DNA from: Novipirellula artificiosorum
GTDB taxonomy: Bacteria > Planctomycetota > Planctomycetia > Pirellulales > Pirellulaceae
Reading direction: 5' to 3'
DNA length: 64,000 nt
Assembly (NCBI RefSeq): GCF_007860135.1
Contig: NZ_SJPV01000018.1
Coordinates: forward strand, 62,001 to 126,000
Shown here: positions 35,166-44,425 of the stretch, piece by piece
Position numbering within the stretch: position 1 is the first letter of the stretch
Layout: each line of letters begins with the position of its first letter
Notes under the pieces: model-generated
The model's input: the letters and a program-made list of their open reading frames with translations, nothing else
What the model was told of the DNA's origin: nothing
Databases searched by the model: none
Position numbers and translations under genes: made by a program

Positions 35166-36542
35166 ATGCAACGAATCTCTCTATGCATGTTGGTGGTCGC
35201 GATTGGGGGGATGAACGCAAGGATCCAAGCCGATGATCTGTTGATTGGCGTGGCCGCCGTGGATGTCACCCCAACCGAGCCTGCGAGATTGAACGGGTAT
35301 GGCAATCGTCGCCAGCCGGCACAGGGCGTCGCTCAGCGGCTGTGGGTCAAGGCACTGGCAATCCGTGGCAAGGAAGGTCCGCCCGCCATCTTGATCACAG
35401 TGGACAACTTGGGCGTGCCCGCGACAATGACGGAAGAGGTCGCACGAAGGCTGGAGCAGAAGATCAAGCTGCCCAAAAAACGGCTCGTGATCGCCGCTTC
35501 GCACACTCACACTGCACCCTGCTTAACCGGGGTGGCGTCTTGTCTGTTTGGCGAGGCCATTCCGGATGACCACCAAGCAGTCATTGATCGTTACACCAAA
35601 CGTCTGACGGACCAGATCGAACAGGTGGCGATCGATGCCCACGCCAATCTGGAGCCAGGTACACTGGCCTGGGGGCAGGGATCCGTCGGTTTCGCGGCCA
35701 ACCGTCGTGTCTTAAAGGACGGCACGTGGGCTGGATTTGGGGTCAACCCAATGGGTCCCGTCCAGCATGTCTCGCCCGTAATGAAGGCGGCGACAACCGG
35801 CGGCGAAGTGAAGGCGGTTGTGGTCAACTACGCGTGCCATTGCACGACCCTCGGTGGCGATTCGAACCAAGTGTGCGGCGACTGGGCCGGTTATGCACAA
35901 GAGGCAATCGAGCGGGAGTTTCCCGGAGCGGTCGGAATGGTCACGATTGGATGCGGTGCTGATGCGAATCCCGAACCGCGCGGGGAACTGGCGATGGCGC
36001 GCGCTCACGGCGAAACGCTGGCAGCTGAGGTTAAGAGGGTGCTGCAAGCTGAACTGGTTCCATTGGAAACCGTTCCTGTGTGCCAGGCCACCTTGATCGA
36101 TCTGCCCTTCGCACCTCCACCGAGTCGACAAGAATTGTTGGAACGTGCCAGCCAGCTCGGAGCAACAGGCTATCACGCCCGCGTTCAACTCGAGCGGCTG
36201 GATGCCGGAGAGGACTTGCCCGCTTCAATTCCCTATCCAGTCCAGACCTGGCTATTCGGAGACGAATTGGCGATGGTCTTTCTGGCCGGGGAGGTGGTGG
36301 TGGACTACGACCTGCGTCTACGCTGGGAACTTGACGGCAAGAGGCTATGGATCACGGCTTATGCCAACGATGCACCGTGCTACATCGCTTCGCGCCGACT
36401 GCTTGATGAAGGTGGTTACGAGGTCGATCGTTCGATGCAATATTACAACCAGCCGGGCCGACTGGCACCCGAAGCTGAAGAGCGGATCCTTCGCGCCGTG
36501 CATGACCAGTTGCCTGAAGCGTACGACCCACCGGAGAGCTAA
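35166..36542 (+). CDS. Neutral/alkaline ceramidase-like hydrolase, secreted
   Basis: 458 residues, ribosome site GGAAGGAAGAG just upstream. Signal peptide (RISLCMLVVAIGGMNARIQA), then the neutral/alkaline non-lysosomal ceramidase N-domain: LIGVAAVDVTPTEPARLNGY, the zinc-ligand histidines in AASHTHTAPCLTG (about 111-122), NYACHCTTLGGD with His225, and GDWAGYAQEAIE. It is shorter than true ceramidases, as are many planctomycete members, whose substrates are unknown and are presumed to be amide-linked. Last gene of the operon, 71 bases after the RidA gene. With PIG-L and M14 genes elsewhere in the window, amide hydrolysis on exported aminosugar-like substrates is a recurring theme. Confidence 0.85.
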   Translation: MQRISLCMLVVAIGGMNARIQADDLLIGVAAVDVTPTEPARLNGYGNRRQPAQGVAQRLWVKALAIRGKEGPPAILITVDNLGVPATMTEEVARRLEQKIKLPKKRLVIAASHTHTAPCLTGVASCLFGEAIPDDHQAVIDRYTKRLTDQIEQVAIDAHANLEPGTLAWGQGSVGFAANRRVLKDGTWAGFGVNPMGPVQHVSPVMKAATTGGEVKAVVVNYACHCTTLGGDSNQVCGDWAGYAQEAIEREFPGAVGMVTIGCGADANPEPRGELAMARAHGETLAAEVKRVLQAELVPLETVPVCQATLIDLPFAPPPSRQELLERASQLGATGYHARVQLERLDAGEDLPASIPYPVQTWLFGDELAMVFLAGEVVVDYDLRLRWELDGKRLWITAYANDAPCYIASRRLLDEGGYEVDRSMQYYNQPGRLAPEAEERILRAVHDQLPEAYDPPES

Positions 36543-36600
36543 ATCCTCTGTGGCATCCTCGACGTGCTCCAATCGCTCGGCAAATTGCACGCCTCGAAAT

Positions 36601-37173
36601 TCACGGTTTGCAGATCATGGACCTTCGCCTGATGTTGTCGGTCACAGCAAGAACGATGTGGGCGGTCTGTTCCTCTCGCAGATCCCAGAGCGTCTGCGCC
36701 AAAGTATTGACACCTCCCCAGGCCAGCACCCAGACGGGCCGTTCATCCGCTTTCTTCAGCTCATCCGCAATCAGCCGAGAACCGTCTGTTGTGGCCCCTT
36801 GCCCCACGCCATCCATTCCAATGTGGCGATTCTGACCACTTCGGATGATGGACTTCAGGTAGGCCGGTTTCGGGTACCCTTCGGCATGCACCAGCAGATT
36901 GGGGCGGATTTGCGAATAGGCGTCAATCATCCGCTCGAATACGCGAGTGTCTCCGCGATGGATCCCAAACTGTGAATTTGCGCCGATCAACCCAACGAGA
37001 TCCAACTCATTCGAATAGAGCAGCAAACGAACAAACGATTCCTGGTCATCCGGCTCGGTCCCGCCAATGTCAGACATGACGACGACGCGGGGTTTGTCCT
37101 CGCCCGTCACTCGCCCAAAAAGTGCAGCCGTTAGCAACATCAGAACGGAAATGATTCTCAAGGTATTCGGCAT
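36601..37173 (-). pseudogene. DUF1593 nucleoside-hydrolase-like gene, truncated
   Basis: Intact start (AAGGAACG before ATG 37173; signal NTLRIISVLMLLTAALFG) and about 190 residues of the DUF1593 N-domain: RVVVMSDIGGTEPDDQESFV, LLVHAEGYPKPAYLKSIIRS, WVLAWGGVNTLAQTLWDLRE. The SDxxxEPDDxQS and WGGxNTLAQxL motifs are kept. Sequence departs near 36625 and stops at 36601; the intact homologue at 46293-47762 continues for about 300 more residues. The leader and start region resemble those of the intact gene. It lies convergent to the ceramidase-like gene. Not functional unless a single-domain form is tolerated. Confidence 0.75.
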
Positions 37174-37210
37174 CGCATTCGTTCCTTTCCGTGCTGGATC
37201 CTTGCTGAAT

Positions 37211-37238
37211 CGGCTAAAGCCTATGACTCCAACGTGCG
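37211..37238. repeat. Family E dispersed repeat, single copy
   Basis: Reverse complement reads CGTTGGAGTC then AGGCTTTAGCCG, matching the repeat pair at 46010-46119. Located in the upstream region of the truncated DUF1593 gene. Confidence 0.6.
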
Positions 37239-37409
37239 CAGTCTGTTGACTCAATCGATGTAAGCCGATTGCATACAAAGAGTTACGGGAATAGGTTGGG
37301 ACGGATGAATAATCCGGGCTAGCGTGGGAGCCACGTGTGTCACTCGTTTGCGCGTCGGGCTTGTACTACGTCAGTAGAATCAAAGCGATCAATCAATGGA
37401 ACCGTCGAA

Positions 37410-38507
37410 CTAGAAAACAAGCTCCCAAGCACCACTCTCCAAACCCAAGAACTTCGCCATCGCTTCCACTTCTGCCTCTGCTTGCAATCGAAACGCCTTC
37501 GCGCGAGGTCGCTTGCCCACGTATCCGAAATCTATTTCCAAACGCTTGTCTACCACATTCGCATTTGCCCAACCGATGACGTCCTCTCGCCAAAGAACCG
37601 GCATTGCATAATAGCCACGTTCGCGTTTCCCCGCTGGCACATACGCCTCGAAACGATAAGTCCAACCCCAAGTCTGCGCGAATCGCTCTCGATCACGCAC
37701 CAAAGGATCAAAGGGAGCCAAAATACGAACTCGCTCTGGAACCTCCGCCGACAGCCAATTCTCTCTAATCCAAAGGTAAGTGACACCCTCCACTTCGACC
37801 TCCGCCAGTTTCCCTGCCTCGACCAAGGATTCGATAGCCGCCAGTCGATCCGCCCGGCATGGCAACAGGTGATTTTGGCACCGCAACTCCGAAAGGAGGA
37901 AACCCTTTGTCGTCGGGCCAAACACAAAGGCAGTTGTCAGAACAAGAAGACAATATCGCTCCATTGGAGCTTCTGATTTCCCACTTGAATCCCCAGGAAC
38001 CTGATAGACACGAATTCCCTTTTCCCGACGACTCACCCGCAGGTATCCATGATGATGAAGGCTCTCTAGAACCCGCTTCGTTTGTTGAGACTTACCGCCC
38101 CAATAGTTCTTTACCGACTTCCGACCAAATCTCTCTATCAATCCACGTGGATGAACCTCGCCCAATTCAGCCACCGCGTCGAGCACCTCACGCTCGAGTT
38201 TTCTTAATTTGCGTTTTGGACGCCAACGAAGGTTTCGCCAAACCTTGGGCGTCATAAACCCATAAGCAAAAAGGTATCCTTCCTCCGCTTCTAGGTCTTG
38301 GAATGACTCCTCCAATTCGCCCGCGACGTACCCGGCAACACGTTGCCGCAGCATCAAATCCTGAGCCCTCGCTGGCGATCGGATTGGGTCAGCCTGCACG
38401 AACTGCATCCCTTGCAACGCATCGGATAAGCGTAAGAAATTGGGAAAGGAACCAGAAACGATGCGACGCTTGAATTCCCTTGGTTGCAGCTTCTCAACAG
38501 TCGCCAT
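37410..38507 (-). CDS. YcaQ/AlkZ-family winged-helix DNA glycosylase
   Basis: 365-residue cytoplasmic protein of the HTH_42 family (YcaQ/AlkZ), DNA glycosylases that unhook interstrand crosslinks. The catalytic QxD-type motif is at Gln38-Ala39-Asp40 in MQFVQADPIRSPA, and the family-typical beta-hairpin region (RGYYAMPVLWREDVIGWANA) is present near 300-320. Winged-helix segments appear at about 90-170 (KLRKLEREVLDAVAELGEVH, RVLESLHHHGYLRVSRREKG). No leader. Its neighbours are unrelated; it marks the switch from secreted catabolic genes to housekeeping-type genes. Assignment to family is firm, crosslink substrate inferred from characterised relatives. Confidence 0.85.
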   Translation of the reverse strand: MATVEKLQPREFKRRIVSGSFPNFLRLSDALQGMQFVQADPIRSPARAQDLMLRQRVAGYVAGELEESFQDLEAEEGYLFAYGFMTPKVWRNLRWRPKRKLRKLEREVLDAVAELGEVHPRGLIERFGRKSVKNYWGGKSQQTKRVLESLHHHGYLRVSRREKGIRVYQVPGDSSGKSEAPMERYCLLVLTTAFVFGPTTKGFLLSELRCQNHLLPCRADRLAAIESLVEAGKLAEVEVEGVTYLWIRENWLSAEVPERVRILAPFDPLVRDRERFAQTWGWTYRFEAYVPAGKRERGYYAMPVLWREDVIGWANANVVDKRLEIDFGYVGKRPRAKAFRLQAEAEVEAMAKFLGLESGAWELVF

Positions 38508-38858
38508 TTCCTACTCTTTCTGATCGGGCGTGTCTCGTCAACGAACTGTCGTGCGGCGGAGAACTGGGGTCAGGCTTTGGCGAGGAGTGACAAGAAGCTT
38601 GCCGAGATCGTCAGTAAGAATGAAGTGGTTACCGACCGGGAATTTGTTGCGATGTATTGCGAATGTGTCGTGGGGCTTGAGCGGTTTTGGGCGATCGTCC
38701 AGAATCATCCGCGGCTGGCGCCGTTGGCAAAAGGTGTATCGGCCTCTGGCCTATGTTCACGACAATCGCTTCCGTAGTCCGTGGTGGATGGCACAGCATG
38801 GCATCGCGTCGTTCCGACGGCAACGCGTCATGCTAACGGATGTAGTAAGCCTTGAGGA
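38508..38858. other. Remnant zone, unassigned forward coding debris
   Basis: Forward frames read WGQALARSDKKLAEIVSKNE and FVAMYCECVVGLERFWAIVQ (38560-38735), then in the next frame VYRPLAYVHDNRFRSPWWMA (38738-38800). They look like two adjoining pieces of coding sequence with a frame break near 38735. No start or family recognised. Confidence 0.4.
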
Positions 38859-39038
38859 TCAATTGCCGTCTCGGATCGCATCCATCCTTGCTTGTTCACT
38901 ATCCTGTTCCATCTCCAGATAATCGTTTGCGGTCACGTTTTCTGGACGTTCATTTACCGTGGGTTCATCACCGGAGCCACAGCCTTGCAGCGTTACTAAA
39001 CCAATAAATAACAATGAGGTGAACATGATCGTTTTCAT
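38859..39038 (-). CDS. Small lipoprotein
   Basis: 59-residue reading: MKTIMFTSLLFIGLVTLQGC gives a lipoprotein signal with lipobox LQGC (Cys20), followed by an acidic, disordered tail (GSGDEPTVNERPENVTANDY). Short acidic lipoproteins of this kind often sit next to DUF1559 pilin-like genes in planctomycetes, and a DUF1559 remnant lies 120 bases upstream on the same strand. Function unknown. Confidence rests on the textbook leader; no strong ribosome site. Confidence 0.6.
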   Translation of the reverse strand: MKTIMFTSLLFIGLVTLQGCGSGDEPTVNERPENVTANDYLEMEQDSEQARMDAIRDGN

Positions 39039-39157
39039 GATATCAACAAACCTGTTTCAAGGATCGGAAGCGGGCGTTCGTCGCAACGAACGAATAGAGT
39101 AATTGAGTTAATAACACGCTGCTGAGCGAACTCAGCAGCGTCATGATTGGACGAAAC

Positions 39158-39412
39158 CTACAGTTCTTCGATCGAACGAGTTTCCTTTGCGGAGACACTA
39201 CCGAGCGCGCCCCACAGTCCGTATGGGCTTTCGGAACCCGCCAGTGGCCCCCCCGTAACGCCGACGGGGCGTGAATTCAGGTTTCCGGTATCGATACTGT
39301 TGGTAACGAACTTCACCGCTCCGTCTCCCATCAGCACGTGGCATCCACCTTGATGACGACTGGCCATCGTGCGGCTCGGCGAGTGACCGGGCATTCCGAT
39401 GAAAAAAGCCCC
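39158..39412 (-). pseudogene. DUF1559 pilin-like protein, C-terminal fragment
   Basis: Reverse reading PGHSPSRTMASRHQGGCHVL, MGDGAVKFVTNSIDTGNL, ending YGLWGALGSVSAKETRSIEE. The H-x9-DG-type motif (HQGGCHVLMGDGAVKF) defines the C-terminus of planctomycete DUF1559 prepilin-like proteins. The N-terminal methylation helix and most of the body are missing; the fragment starts where the SNF2 gene ends (39467). A 3' end left by deletion. Confidence 0.7.
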
Positions 39413-39466
39413 CTGCGGCGACGGAACTCGATTTCGAAGACAGGGAAACGCTTTTGAACTCAGGTG

Positions 39467-42220
39467 TCACCCTAGCAAGCGTGCCAACGTGGTCGCCAAG
39501 CCTCTTAACGCCTCGTCGTTTTCAAGGCAAATGGTGAGTTGAGGTCGGCCTTGTTCGTCGCGATCGACACATTGGCCCAGCCGCTCCGTCAATTTGGTGA
39601 CCGTTTCTTCGGCAGGCGGCTTGGCATCGTTGCCGCTCATCAATTCGCCCGCCAAAGACAACGCGGCGGTCATCAATTGTCCGCTAGCCTGCGACACCGA
39701 TTGGCGTTTTTGTGACAATGCCAACGCCTCGGCTTCCGCTTCAACACGACGTTTTTGACTTTCGTCGACCGGTGCCGCGAGCGGTTTTGGCAGGATCACT
39801 TCCAACCGTCGCCTCAAATCTTCCATGCCGCTCTGCATCGCCACTTCGCTGACTTCACTATCAAAGTTGATCGAGGCGTCCGCTAAGTCCTGCTTCGACG
39901 CCAGCGTCGTCAGCAAACCTTCCTCGATCGTGTCGCCCGTCGTGACGAGCTTATAGACGTGCACGGGGTTCTTCTGCCCCATCCGGTAGGCTCGTGCGAT
40001 TCTCTGTTCAAGGATTGCCGGATTCCAAGGCAAGTCGACGTTGATGACCGTGTTGGCCGCTTGCAGGTTCAATCCCGTCGAACCCGCATTGGTCATATTG
40101 ATGATTCGGCAGGCTGGATCGTTTTGAAAACGCGACACCAACTCTGCTCGTTTCTTTTGCGGCACCTGACCATCGAGCCGAACGTAATCGCAGCCGATTG
40201 CATCAAGCTTTTGTTCAACGCGATTGAGCATTCGCCGCCATTCGCTAAACAGCACGATTTTACGTGAGGGGTCCTCCAATAGTCCTTCCAGGAGTTCGCC
40301 TAGTCGCTCCAATTTGCTGCTGTACTCGGCGGCATCTTGATCCAATAAATAGGTGCTATCGCAAGACATGCGAGCCATCAACAAACACTTCTGCATCCTC
40401 AGTCGATCCATCTCCGTCATGAATTTCTTCGCGGCAATCTGAGCGACGACGCGAACGTTTGCGTCGTGCACTTCCTTTTGCTCTGCCGTGATTTCGCAGC
40501 GAATGATCTCGTCGGTTCGCTCGGGCAATTGCTTGGCGACTTCCGTCCTCGTTCGCCGTAGCAGAATGGGCTGCATTTTTTCGCGCAAAACATCCAATTG
40601 CCGATACCCAAGCGTCTTGCCCCGATCGTCAACCACATGATGTGAGTTGAAAAACTGATACGCCGGGCCGAGCAATTCTTCATCCACAAATCGCGTTACG
40701 GTGAACAGCTCGCCAAGTCGATTTTCCAGCGGTGTGCCGGACAACACCAAACGAAAAGGGCTTTCGAGTTGGCGAATCACGTTGCTGGTCTTTGATTCCC
40801 AATTCTTGATCCGTTGTCCTTCGTCTAAGATGATCAAATCCCAAGGCACATTTTCGATCGCCGATAAGTCGCGTAGTACTTGTTCGTAGTTGCAGATCGT
40901 AAAGAAGTTGTCGCCTTGATATTGTTTGATCCGTTCTTCTCCGTTGCCCAATACGATTTTTGAGGACCGTCCGCTAAAGCGAGCAATTTCGCTTCGCCAT
41001 TGACTTTTCAGCGATGCGGGGCAAACGACCAGCACGCGTGAAATGTCGGCAAGCTCAGAGAGCAACTGCGCCACTCCGATACCCTGGATCGTTTTCCCCA
41101 ATCCCATGTCGTCCGCCAGGATCGCTCGACCCGCCCCTGTGGCAAACGCAATCCCATCAAGCTGATACGGTAACAACTCCGCGTTGAGCAATTCCGTTCG
41201 AAGTGGGTGATTGTCAACATCCTCACGAATTTTGTCACACTCTTGACGCACACGTGTTTGTGTCAACTGACGCTGGATGAACGCTTCGGCATCGGGAAAA
41301 ACCGTTACATCGTACCCCGACCCTTCAAGAGCCTGCAGCCGATTCATCGCGTCGACGGCGTCGGTGATCGAATGCTGCGCCGCATCGCCAACCAACTCTT
41401 CCATGTTGGCATCCGTCTTGAAGGGCAAATTGAATCGCAAGCCGCGCGGCGTCGCCCCATCGAATGACCCGTAGTCTAAACGCAACGACAATCGTTTGCG
41501 TCGATAGGGGGATCGAAGTTTCGCAGCCGAAAACCGCGTTTTGACTTTTGTTTGAACGTTCAAAATATGCTTGCACGTACCCAGCCGATTGGTGCGAAAA
41601 TCAGGACAACTGCAATACGATTCACCTTCGGCCAAGCTGCGCAGTGCCACGCGGTAACTGCGTCCCGATCGCTCGCTGGTCACGACGTAGTCCGTCCAGG
41701 GCCGATCGGTGTCCATCGAGCGCACCCGCATGGTTTCTTCGGCAGCACGTTTTTGCCGATCTGCCATCGCCCTTTGCCGCAGTTCCTCGATCGTTAAGTT
41801 TTCTAGCGGTACCGATTCATCCGGTGGCATCGCAAGTCCGAGCACGGACTTCGCTTCCAGCAAGTAGTCCAGGGCCGCCCCGAGGTGTTCGCAGGGCACC
41901 TCGCATTGGTTGCAGTTGAGGTGCAACTGCTTGTCTCGCCCCGAATTCAGCGTCATCGTCGCGACGGCTAGCCCCGATTCCAATTCCTCATCAAGAACGC
42001 GAACGCGGAACAGATCGCCGCCTAAATAAACGTCTCGATCCGACTGCACTTCAAAGGCCTGCGCACCGCCGCGAAGCAACGCTGGTCCTTGGTCGCCTAA
42101 CAGTCTGACCGCTTGGTGATAAGTCAGCGTCCCCAGCCGCTGGTGAAAAACATTGACTTTCGCCCCCTTCTTGGCACGAGATTGCTTTACATCACTCGAT
42201 TTCTTGGTGCCAGTCGCCAT
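39467..42220 (-). CDS. SWIM zinc-finger SNF2-family helicase
   Basis: 917 residues from ATG 42220 (GGAGAATGGAAG upstream). Lys-rich start, then two Cys/His clusters: CNQCEVPCEH (about 103-112) and a canonical SWIM CxC...CxH (Cys203, Cys205, Cys216, His218 in YCSCPDF...GTCKHI). The SNF2 ATPase follows: LADDMGLGKTIQ (Walker A about 373-377), ILDEGQRIKN (motif II with DEGQ rather than DEAH), LSGTPLENRLGELF, and the helicase C-domain with IINMTNAGSTGLNLQAANTV and RAYRMGQKNPVHVYKL. Swi2/Snf2 ATPases remodel protein-DNA complexes; bacterial SWIM/SNF2 proteins have DNA-repair or transcription-related roles such as RapA-like recycling. Solitary gene. Confidence 0.9.
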   Translation of the reverse strand: MATGTKKSSDVKQSRAKKGAKVNVFHQRLGTLTYHQAVRLLGDQGPALLRGGAQAFEVQSDRDVYLGGDLFRVRVLDEELESGLAVATMTLNSGRDKQLHLNCNQCEVPCEHLGAALDYLLEAKSVLGLAMPPDESVPLENLTIEELRQRAMADRQKRAAEETMRVRSMDTDRPWTDYVVTSERSGRSYRVALRSLAEGESYCSCPDFRTNRLGTCKHILNVQTKVKTRFSAAKLRSPYRRKRLSLRLDYGSFDGATPRGLRFNLPFKTDANMEELVGDAAQHSITDAVDAMNRLQALEGSGYDVTVFPDAEAFIQRQLTQTRVRQECDKIREDVDNHPLRTELLNAELLPYQLDGIAFATGAGRAILADDMGLGKTIQGIGVAQLLSELADISRVLVVCPASLKSQWRSEIARFSGRSSKIVLGNGEERIKQYQGDNFFTICNYEQVLRDLSAIENVPWDLIILDEGQRIKNWESKTSNVIRQLESPFRLVLSGTPLENRLGELFTVTRFVDEELLGPAYQFFNSHHVVDDRGKTLGYRQLDVLREKMQPILLRRTRTEVAKQLPERTDEIIRCEITAEQKEVHDANVRVVAQIAAKKFMTEMDRLRMQKCLLMARMSCDSTYLLDQDAAEYSSKLERLGELLEGLLEDPSRKIVLFSEWRRMLNRVEQKLDAIGCDYVRLDGQVPQKKRAELVSRFQNDPACRIINMTNAGSTGLNLQAANTVINVDLPWNPAILEQRIARAYRMGQKNPVHVYKLVTTGDTIEEGLLTTLASKQDLADASINFDSEVSEVAMQSGMEDLRRRLEVILPKPLAAPVDESQKRRVEAEAEALALSQKRQSVSQASGQLMTAALSLAGELMSGNDAKPPAEETVTKLTERLGQCVDRDEQGRPQLTICLENDEALRGLATTLARLLG

Positions 42221-42405
42221 GCTTCCATTCTCCGCGCGAGGTTTGTTGATGACCGAATTAGAACAAAAGACGGGGGGCGGGAAAAGCAGAGAATAGGCAT
42301 GAAGCGGCAGAAAGCACCTTCGAGACCCACTTTCCCGTACAATCAACCCAACCACACATTCTTGTTGAAGATCCAACGCAACAACACACTGCGGGACTGC
42401 TCACG

Positions 42406-42528
42406 ATGGGACTACCTGGACCAGCCGAACTACTCGTCATCGCCGGAATCCTGCTTGTTTTGGTCGGGATTCCCATTGCGATTCTTGTTGTCATCCTTCG
42501 ACTTTCAAAACGCAACGACGGTCGTTAA
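42406..42528 (+). CDS. Tiny single-span membrane protein (TatA-start-like)
   Basis: 40 residues: MGLPGPAELLVIAGILLVLV then GIPIAILVVILRLSKRNDGR. The GPxELLVI start followed by one hydrophobic helix and a basic end resembles the N-terminus of TatA/TatB-like proteins, but it lacks the amphipathic helix and tail, so a Tat role is unproven. GGGA lies 11 bases upstream. Transcribed divergently from the SNF2 gene, converging on pgm. Confidence 0.5.
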   Translation: MGLPGPAELLVIAGILLVLVGIPIAILVVILRLSKRNDGR

Positions 42529-42614
42529 ATCCGAAACCGCAAATGACAGCTGTCGCAGATCCCCAGCGTCCAGCCCGGGCTTCATAGCGGACAGCTAACA
42601 AGCGAGCGATCGCT

Positions 42615-42638
42615 AGCGTTTGCATCGATGCAAACGCT
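42615..42638. terminator. 24-bp perfect palindrome between convergent genes
   Basis: AGCGTTTGCATC / GATGCAAACGCT is a perfect 24-base palindrome with no loop, between the 3' ends of the tiny membrane protein gene (forward) and pgm (reverse). A second short palindrome AGCGATCGCT is at 42604-42613. Could act as a bidirectional terminator (no T-tracts seen) or as a protein-binding site. Confidence 0.45.
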
Positions 42639-42694
42639 CATCGATCCTCGTTCGTAAGAGGATAGCATCAGGGGCTCAAGGAATGGCTGCCAGG

Positions 42695-44338
42695 TCAGCT
42701 ACTCAACGCATCGGTCACCATCTGTTTCGCCTCGGTTTGTATCCGTACCAGATGCTCCACCCCCAGAAAACTCTCTGCATAGATTTTGTAGATGTCCTCG
42801 GTTCCAGACGGTCGCGCGGCAAACCAACCGTTCTGCGTGACAACTTTCAGCCCGCCGATGGCAGCCTTGTTACCAGGAGCTTCGGTAAGCCGCGCTTCGA
42901 TTGTATCACCCGCCAATTCTTTGGAACGAACCGATTCAGGATTCAATGCCTTCAAGGCATTTTTCTGTGCGGGGGTCGCTGGGGCATCGATGCGGGCGTA
43001 AACAGGATTGCCGAACTTTTCGACGAGCGTCTGATAATGCTGCCCCGGATCCTTGCCGGTTTTGGCCAGAATCTCAGCAGCCAGTAGATCCAAGATGATT
43101 CCATCCTTGTCGGTGGTCCAAGTGGTTCCATCCATTCGCAAAAAGGACGCCCCCGCGCTTTCTTCGCCTCCGAAGCCCAATGAGCCGTCCATCAGTCCGT
43201 CGACGAACCACTTGAATCCAACCGGCACTTCGCAGAGTGTTCGACCAAGATTCGCAGCAACACGATCGATCATAGAACTCGAAACCAGCGTCTTGCCAAC
43301 CGCCACATTGGCACTCCAGTGAGGACGGTTTTGAAACAGATACCCGATGGCGACGGCCAGGTAATGATTCGGATTCATCAACCCAACCGACGGCGTCACA
43401 ATGCCGTGACGGTCGTAGTCCGGGTCATTTCCAAAGGCGATATCAAAACGGTCTTTCAGGTCAATCAACCCGGCCATCGCAGAGGGCGATGAACAATCCA
43501 TCCGGATCTTTCCATCTTTGTCGACCCGCATGAAGGAGAACGTCGGATCAACACGCCGATTGACGATCTCAATGTTTAGCCCGTATCGCTCGGCGATCGG
43601 TTCCCAATAGGCGATACCGGCACCGCCCATGGGATCCACACCAATCCTGAGCTTTGCCGCTTGAATGGCATTCATATCGACGACGTATTGCAGGTCTTCG
43701 ACGTAGGGCGTGATGTAATCATATTCCTGTACAACATCAGACGCCAACGCATCCGCAAATCCCCAGCGTTTGACATCCGCCATGTGATTGCTGAGAATTT
43801 CGTTCGCGCGATTCTGGATTCCGGTGGTCGTTGCTGCGCCGGCAGGTCCGCCATGGGTTGCATTGTATTTGAATCCGCCATCCGATGGCGGATTGTGTGA
43901 CGGTGTAATCACAACACCGTCGGCCAAGCCATCGCTGCGACCTCGGTTATGCCTTAGGATCGCATGCGAAATAACGGGCGTGGGAGTAAAACCACGTCCC
44001 GCATCGATCATCGTGGTGACCCCGTTGGCGGAAAAGACTTCCAAAGCCGAAACGAATGCCGGTTCTGACAAAGCATGTGTATCCATACCGAGATAGAGCG
44101 GGCCGGTGATTCCCTGTGACACTCGATACTCACAAATTGCCTGAGCGATCGCGAGGATGTGATCTTCATTGAACCGCCCCGTTGTCGAAGTGCCACGGTG
44201 CCCCGAAGTGCCGAACTCGACGGCTTGAGCTGGATTCTTTGGATCGGGTTTCAGGGTGTAATAAGACGAAATCAGCCGTGGAATGTTCTCGAGTAGTTCG
44301 TCGGGAACCGGCTGTCCCGCGAGTTTGTGCAGTGTCAT
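42695..44338 (-). CDS. pgm: Phosphoglucomutase, alpha-D-glucose phosphate-specific
   Basis: 547-residue cytoplasmic enzyme interconverting glucose 1-phosphate and glucose 6-phosphate. Phosphoserine loop [14 protein letters not shown] (Ser147), Mg-binding [11 protein letters not shown] (Asp305/307/309), sugar-specificity loop [14 protein letters not shown] and phosphate-binding [15 protein letters not shown] near the C-terminus are all intact. Length equals that of the bacterial Pgm type found in E. coli (546). The N-terminal [12 protein letters not shown] is also diagnostic. Links glycogen/cell-envelope sugar nucleotide synthesis to glycolysis; not obviously connected to its neighbours. Confidence 0.95.
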   Translation of the reverse strand: MTLHKLAGQPVPDELLENIPRLISSYYTLKPDPKNPAQAVEFGTSGHRGTSTTGRFNEDHILAIAQAICEYRVSQGITGPLYLGMDTHALSEPAFVSALEVFSANGVTTMIDAGRGFTPTPVISHAILRHNRGRSDGLADGVVITPSHNPPSDGGFKYNATHGGPAGAATTTGIQNRANEILSNHMADVKRWGFADALASDVVQEYDYITPYVEDLQYVVDMNAIQAAKLRIGVDPMGGAGIAYWEPIAERYGLNIEIVNRRVDPTFSFMRVDKDGKIRMDCSSPSAMAGLIDLKDRFDIAFGNDPDYDRHGIVTPSVGLMNPNHYLAVAIGYLFQNRPHWSANVAVGKTLVSSSMIDRVAANLGRTLCEVPVGFKWFVDGLMDGSLGFGGEESAGASFLRMDGTTWTTDKDGIILDLLAAEILAKTGKDPGQHYQTLVEKFGNPVYARIDAPATPAQKNALKALNPESVRSKELAGDTIEARLTEAPGNKAAIGGLKVVTQNGWFAARPSGTEDIYKIYAESFLGVEHLVRIQTEAKQMVTDALSS

Positions 44339-44425
44339 GATCGGGTCTCGTTCATTGAAGTGGTTCGGAAAGATGCTCGGAAGGCTCTTGAGGGAAGACA
44401 GAGCAATTGCGGCGTTTCCTAGAGA

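Noticed and set aside
37335-37976. 213-codon forward ORF opposite the YcaQ-family gene
   Set aside because: Antisense to a gene with clear family motifs; its own translation is low-complexity with no motif or ribosome site.
42406-42528. Functional TatA
   Set aside because: Helix start resembles TatA but the amphipathic helix and acidic tail are absent; called only as a small membrane protein.
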